From: Endozoicomonas montiporae CL-33 | Lineage (GTDB): Bacteria > Pseudomonadota > Gammaproteobacteria > Pseudomonadales > Endozoicomonadaceae | Length of the DNA: 64,000 bases | Direction: 5' to 3' | Assembly (NCBI RefSeq): GCF_001583435.1 | Contig: NZ_CP013251.1 | Span: 3,485,215-3,549,214, forward strand | Position numbers and translations under genes: made by a program | Shown: positions 60,861 through 64,000 of the stretch, piece after piece | Layout: each line of letters begins with the position of its first letter | Numbering within the stretch: the first letter of the stretch is position 1 | The notes under the pieces: model-generated | What the model was told of the DNA's origin: nothing | What the model saw: only the letters and a program-made list of their open reading frames with translations | Databases searched by the model: none

Positions 60861-62580
60861 CCCGAATATTTCATAAAAGGAGGCAAGTTCCGCCCAATCA
60901 CTTGATATAATTGGGTCGACCAAAAGAAAGCTTCGGAAGAAGCAAACCGGAACTTGCCATGCCCAAATCTACACAAGAACAGCTTCGTTTTCATCCCTCA
61001 AATGGAAAAACCATCCGGGCAGACTTCAATGGTGGGGAGTTATCTTCTGACTTTGGCACTCTGCTGCTACGGGAAACCATTCTGCAGAGCGGTCTTATCT
61101 GCAAAATGACTGATGCCATCAATGACAGACGCCATCAATCCTATATCGACCACTCCCTGAAAGAACTTCTGGTTCAGCGGGTTCTGCAAATGGCCTGCGG
61201 CTATGAAGATGCCAACGACAGTAACCGTTTGCGTAAAGACCCTATGTTCAAACTGGCCACTGGTCGCAATCCGTTGGACAGCGATAACCATCTCGCATCA
61301 GCGCCCACTTTTACCCGGCTGGGACAATCTATGACCCGCTCCGACATTTACAGGATGGCTGAAGCATTTGTGCATCACTTTATCAGCAGTTACAAGCTGC
61401 CACCCCCGGTGATCGTTATCGATCTTGATCATACACCGGCCATTACTCATGGTGGCCAGCAGATGAACCTGTTTAATGCCAAATATCAGGACTACTGCTA
61501 CTTGCCCCTGATGATTTTTGAGGGACTCAGCGGCAAGCTGATTACGGCGATTCTTCGTCCGGGGAAAACCCCAACGGGCAAGGAAAATGCAGCTATTCTC
61601 GAACGGGTCATTCGGCTGCTTCGGAAAAAGTGGCCGAAAACCCATCTACTGGTTCGGGGAGACAGCCACTTCGCTCAACCAGAGTTAATGTGGGTGGTTC
61701 AGAATGCCCCTCATTCGGATTATGTCCTGGGCAAAGGTGCAGGCCACAAAACGGCTTTGCGGCCAAAAGCCAAAGAGTTGTTGGATGAAGCGCGTCAAGC
61801 TCTGAAGGTCAAGACTGAGCTGGCAAGACTGAACAACATGCCAGAACCTGATCGGCTCAGACTTTACGGGGAAGCAGAATACCAGGCCAAGAGCTGGAAA
61901 GGTCTCGATACCCGGATAATTTACAAGGCGGAGGTCAACCAAAAAGGCGACAACCCTCGTTTCATTGTGACGTCGATGAAGGAAGCTTCTCCAGAGGTAA
62001 TTTATGAAGAGCTTTACTGTCCAAGAGGACAGGATGAGAACTTCATCAAACATCTGAAAAGTGATCTGTCCGGCGACAGATTGTCCGATCAGGGCTTTTT
62101 GGCTAACCATTTGAGAATGTTTTATGCCTGTGCCGCTTATGTTTTGCACTATGAGTTAAGAACCAAGACTTTGAAAGGTACGGAGCTGGAAAAAGCGCAG
62201 CCATCAACGGTGATCATGAAGCTCTGTAAAGTTGCAGTCAAAGTGGTTGAATATAAAGACCGAATTAAACTTCATCTGCCGCGTAGCTGCCCATTCAAGA
62301 GGCTTTTGCAGCATGTGACAGAAGTCTTTTACCAGATGCCGATACTTCGACCGGGGTAGCAACTTTCATAAGACTCAATCAAGGTACATAGCAACCAGAT
62401 GAAAGAGCCTTGGGGCTTTCCGTTATCCTGAAATAGCAGGATTCGTTGATTAGCGTCTAATCTGTAAGCAAGTATGGGCTGCAATGTCTTTCACATGGTT
62501 AACAGAGCAACAGGCTTGCGGAAAAGTCCAAAATTAAGAGGATGGGATGGTAGTTGCTGCTTGTTTATGAAATATCCGGG
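60861..62580 (+). mobile_element. IS1380-type insertion sequence, copy 2
   Basis: 1,720 bp, the same ends as copy 1, flanked by the 4-bp duplication TTAG (60857–60860 and 62581–62584). I count about four base differences from copy 1 (for example 60923 region Thr/Pro codon, 61403, 61595, 61681). Confidence 0.93.
60959..62359 (+). CDS. IS1380-family transposase (copy 2)
   Basis: 466 residues, with the same protein sequence as copy 1 from the ATG at 60959; the only amino-acid difference lies in the possible upstream extension from 60911. The catalytic motifs VIDLDHTPAITHGG and VRGDSHFAQPEL are intact, so both copies should be able to supply transposase. Confidence 0.92.
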   Translation: MPKSTQEQLRFHPSNGKTIRADFNGGELSSDFGTLLLRETILQSGLICKMTDAINDRRHQSYIDHSLKELLVQRVLQMACGYEDANDSNRLRKDPMFKLATGRNPLDSDNHLASAPTFTRLGQSMTRSDIYRMAEAFVHHFISSYKLPPPVIVIDLDHTPAITHGGQQMNLFNAKYQDYCYLPLMIFEGLSGKLITAILRPGKTPTGKENAAILERVIRLLRKKWPKTHLLVRGDSHFAQPELMWVVQNAPHSDYVLGKGAGHKTALRPKAKELLDEARQALKVKTELARLNNMPEPDRLRLYGEAEYQAKSWKGLDTRIIYKAEVNQKGDNPRFIVTSMKEASPEVIYEELYCPRGQDENFIKHLKSDLSGDRLSDQGFLANHLRMFYACAAYVLHYELRTKTLKGTELEKAQPSTVIMKLCKVAVKVVEYKDRIKLHLPRSCPFKRLLQHVTEVFYQMPILRPG

Positions 62581-62876
62581 TTAGTGTGATCAAAAGAAAA
62601 AACCGTAAACTGAAGTAATTTATTCAAAAGATAAATGTTGTAGCGTCCTTCTTTCAGACCATCAATAACAACATTAACTTCTCTGTGGATGCGATCCGAA
62701 GCGGTTACCATCTGGCCAGATAATCCAGAAACATGGATGGGGAAAACAACGGGTGACGATAAACTTAAATCGCCTCTAACCTGTCGTAGTAGTGCAAGCC
62801 CCGGACCTTCTGCTTTATTATTTTTTTCTCGTTTTGCGATGGTCATCAGGTACTTTGCAATATCTGTCGAAAGCAA
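62581..62876 (-). pseudogene. Orphan protein, proximal segment
   Basis: About 98 codons of the gene cut by IS copy 2. The only start codons are a TTG at 62876 (LSTDIAKYLMTIAKREKN) and a CTG just upstream, with a TAG before them; no good ribosome site is seen. The original start may be degenerate or lost. The segment ends TVFSFDHT, then AA of the next codon, which joins to G at 60856 to give Lys. Confidence 0.65.
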
Positions 62877-63026
62877 CCAGTTCAGCTAATCCCGCACAAC
62901 ATACGCCTTAAGTCGTATTAAAACTGATTGGTCGTACAGATAATTGATGAGCACATAAAAACTGCCTCACGCTTTTCGTGCTCCTTTTCCAGTTTGTTTA
63001 CCCTGAAACCCCGGCTACGATGATCG
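62877..63026. other. Junction between the broken orphan gene and the right-edge transposase
   Basis: 150 bp without a convincing gene. It presumably contains one end of the right-edge insertion sequence, but no inverted repeat could be matched because the other end is outside the window. Confidence 0.3.
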
Positions 63027-64000
63027 CTATGATGTGTCGAACTGGATCTTTCTTGCAGCAGTACCGTGAATGATCGCTTGGAACATCTCCTCCCAACTCT
63101 CAATCAGCCAGGAAAGAAAGTAACGCAGAATCAATTTCCAGAGATAGGTGCGTGTTCCACGCGCCCTTAGTTTCAGGGCTTTCTGGAAGACCGGGCAACA
63201 TAGTTGCTGTATTTGATCCACCAGGAAAGCCAGGAAGGTCAGGTAAGCCAGATTGGTTGCCAGGTGCTGCTCACCGTGACCATAGTTGTGTTCAAGTTCG
63301 TAGCCTTGGTTCTTCAGGGTATTGAAGGTTTCATTTTCTATGTGCCAACGACATCTTCCTCCTTCGGCTGTGGGGAGTACAGTTTCTTCGGTTAACGGGA
63401 TGTCGGTTATCCAGCCCCAGGTGTGCCGTTTGCCTTTCTTGTCTGTTTCGACGTAATCAAGCACATTGACGATTTCAACCGGTTCAGTCTTGTTCAGGGG
63501 AACCCCATTGGCATAACGGCACCAGTGTTTGGCACCGTTGCCGTCAGTCATCTCAAATCGTTTGACATCGCCCTTCTGATCCAGCGCATCCATAGCCTCA
63601 ATCATCGAAGTGTGATTGCCATCTTTGGCAACAATGATGTAGTGCCACCCATAACTTCTTATCAGTCGAACTGTCGGGCCATCAGCGTAGAGACCGTCCA
63701 GCACAATAACCAGCTTCAATTGTGGGTGATCTCGCTTGATGTCTGAAAGGAGACGTTTGAGGGCATTTTTTTCACAGTCATTCTTGGTTGTGCCATCTTG
63801 GTGAACAATGGGCTCGGGGGCCAGAGGCAATACGGTTTCTCTGTCAGGATGGACAATGCAGGCGGCCAGCATCTGGTGATAGTAAGCTTCATTGGCCTTA
63901 CCTTCATTTTTTATACAGCACTCCTGACAGCGGCACTTGCCTGAGTAGTAAAGCCCTGTCCCATCAATGGCTAACAGGTAATGATCCTTCAGGCCGGCGC
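63027..64000 (-). CDS. DDE transposase, IS4-like (partial, 5' end outside window)
   Basis: The frame is open from the right window edge to the stop at 63027. Catalytic positions are visible: Asp in LLAIDGTGLYYSG, Asp in VIVLDGLYADG, and the Glu of CRWHIENETFNTLK, whose R-x(3)-E-x(6)-K spacing is that of IS4-type enzymes. A Cys cluster (CRCQECC) follows the first Asp. An internal ATG at 63872 is not the true start. Exact family not assigned. Confidence 0.8.
   Translation of the reverse strand, partial: AGLKDHYLLAIDGTGLYYSGKCRCQECCIKNEGKANEAYYHQMLAACIVHPDRETVLPLAPEPIVHQDGTTKNDCEKNALKRLLSDIKRDHPQLKLVIVLDGLYADGPTVRLIRSYGWHYIIVAKDGNHTSMIEAMDALDQKGDVKRFEMTDGNGAKHWCRYANGVPLNKTEPVEIVNVLDYVETDKKGKRHTWGWITDIPLTEETVLPTAEGGRCRWHIENETFNTLKNQGYELEHNYGHGEQHLATNLAYLTFLAFLVDQIQQLCCPVFQKALKLRARGTRTYLWKLILRYFLSWLIESWEEMFQAIIHGTAARKIQFDTS

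Overview
The window is chromosomal DNA of a gammaproteobacterium. The gene content and order (clpB–pgeF–rluD–bamD, a complete division and cell-wall cluster, lpoA–yraN–diaA–dolP, sspAB, metNIQ) are typical of that class. The mixture of orphan secreted or membrane proteins, an effector-like kinase and heavy insertion-sequence load would suit an Oceanospirillales/Endozoicomonas-type animal symbiont. That lineage is an inference, not something the sequence proves.

Region 1 (1–12,700): clpB (partial, with a sigma-32 promoter), an orphan secreted protein, pgeF, rluD, bamD, yacG, a protein carrying the motifs of a PI3/4-kinase/HipA-type atypical kinase, a MutT–ThiE fusion, argJ and secA. Region 2 (13,000–32,800): an M23 peptidase, then one almost uninterrupted minus-strand dcw cluster, in transcription order mraZ-rsmH-ftsL-ftsI-murE-murF-mraY-murD-ftsW-murG-murC-ddlB-ftsQ-ftsA-ftsZ-lpxC. 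It supplies lipid II synthesis, septal transpeptidation, the Z-ring and the first committed step of lipid A. MraZ-type operator repeats and DnaA-box-like sites lie upstream. Three cell-envelope genes (murE, murG, lpoA) carry short in-frame tandem repeats.

Region 3 (33,100–44,400): RNase P RNA, rsmI, then lpoA–yraN–diaA–dolP, a 163-bp palindrome at the dolP stop codon, a class I amidotransferase, a rhodanese lipoprotein, a flavin reductase, sspA–sspB, a C4-dicarboxylate transporter and a secreted HExxH metallopeptidase.

Region 4 (44,400–64,000) is accessory DNA full of mobile elements: a frameshifted ISNCY-like element, a resolvase remnant, a group II intron 3' remnant, two near-identical 1,720-bp IS1380-type elements with 4-bp target duplications, a 133-bp MITE with a 7-bp duplication, IS66 and IS630 remnants, an ISKra4-type element and an unfinished DDE transposase at the right edge. 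Removing the insertions restores two orphan genes in frame: a 664-codon membrane protein (48,063–51,921) and a roughly 608-codon protein (62,876–59,327, which also carries a 1-nt frameshift). Among the debris is an intact core block: metNIQ methionine importer, a TSUP permease, tdk and a secreted S8-type peptidase.

No CRISPR array, tRNA or rRNA gene was seen.
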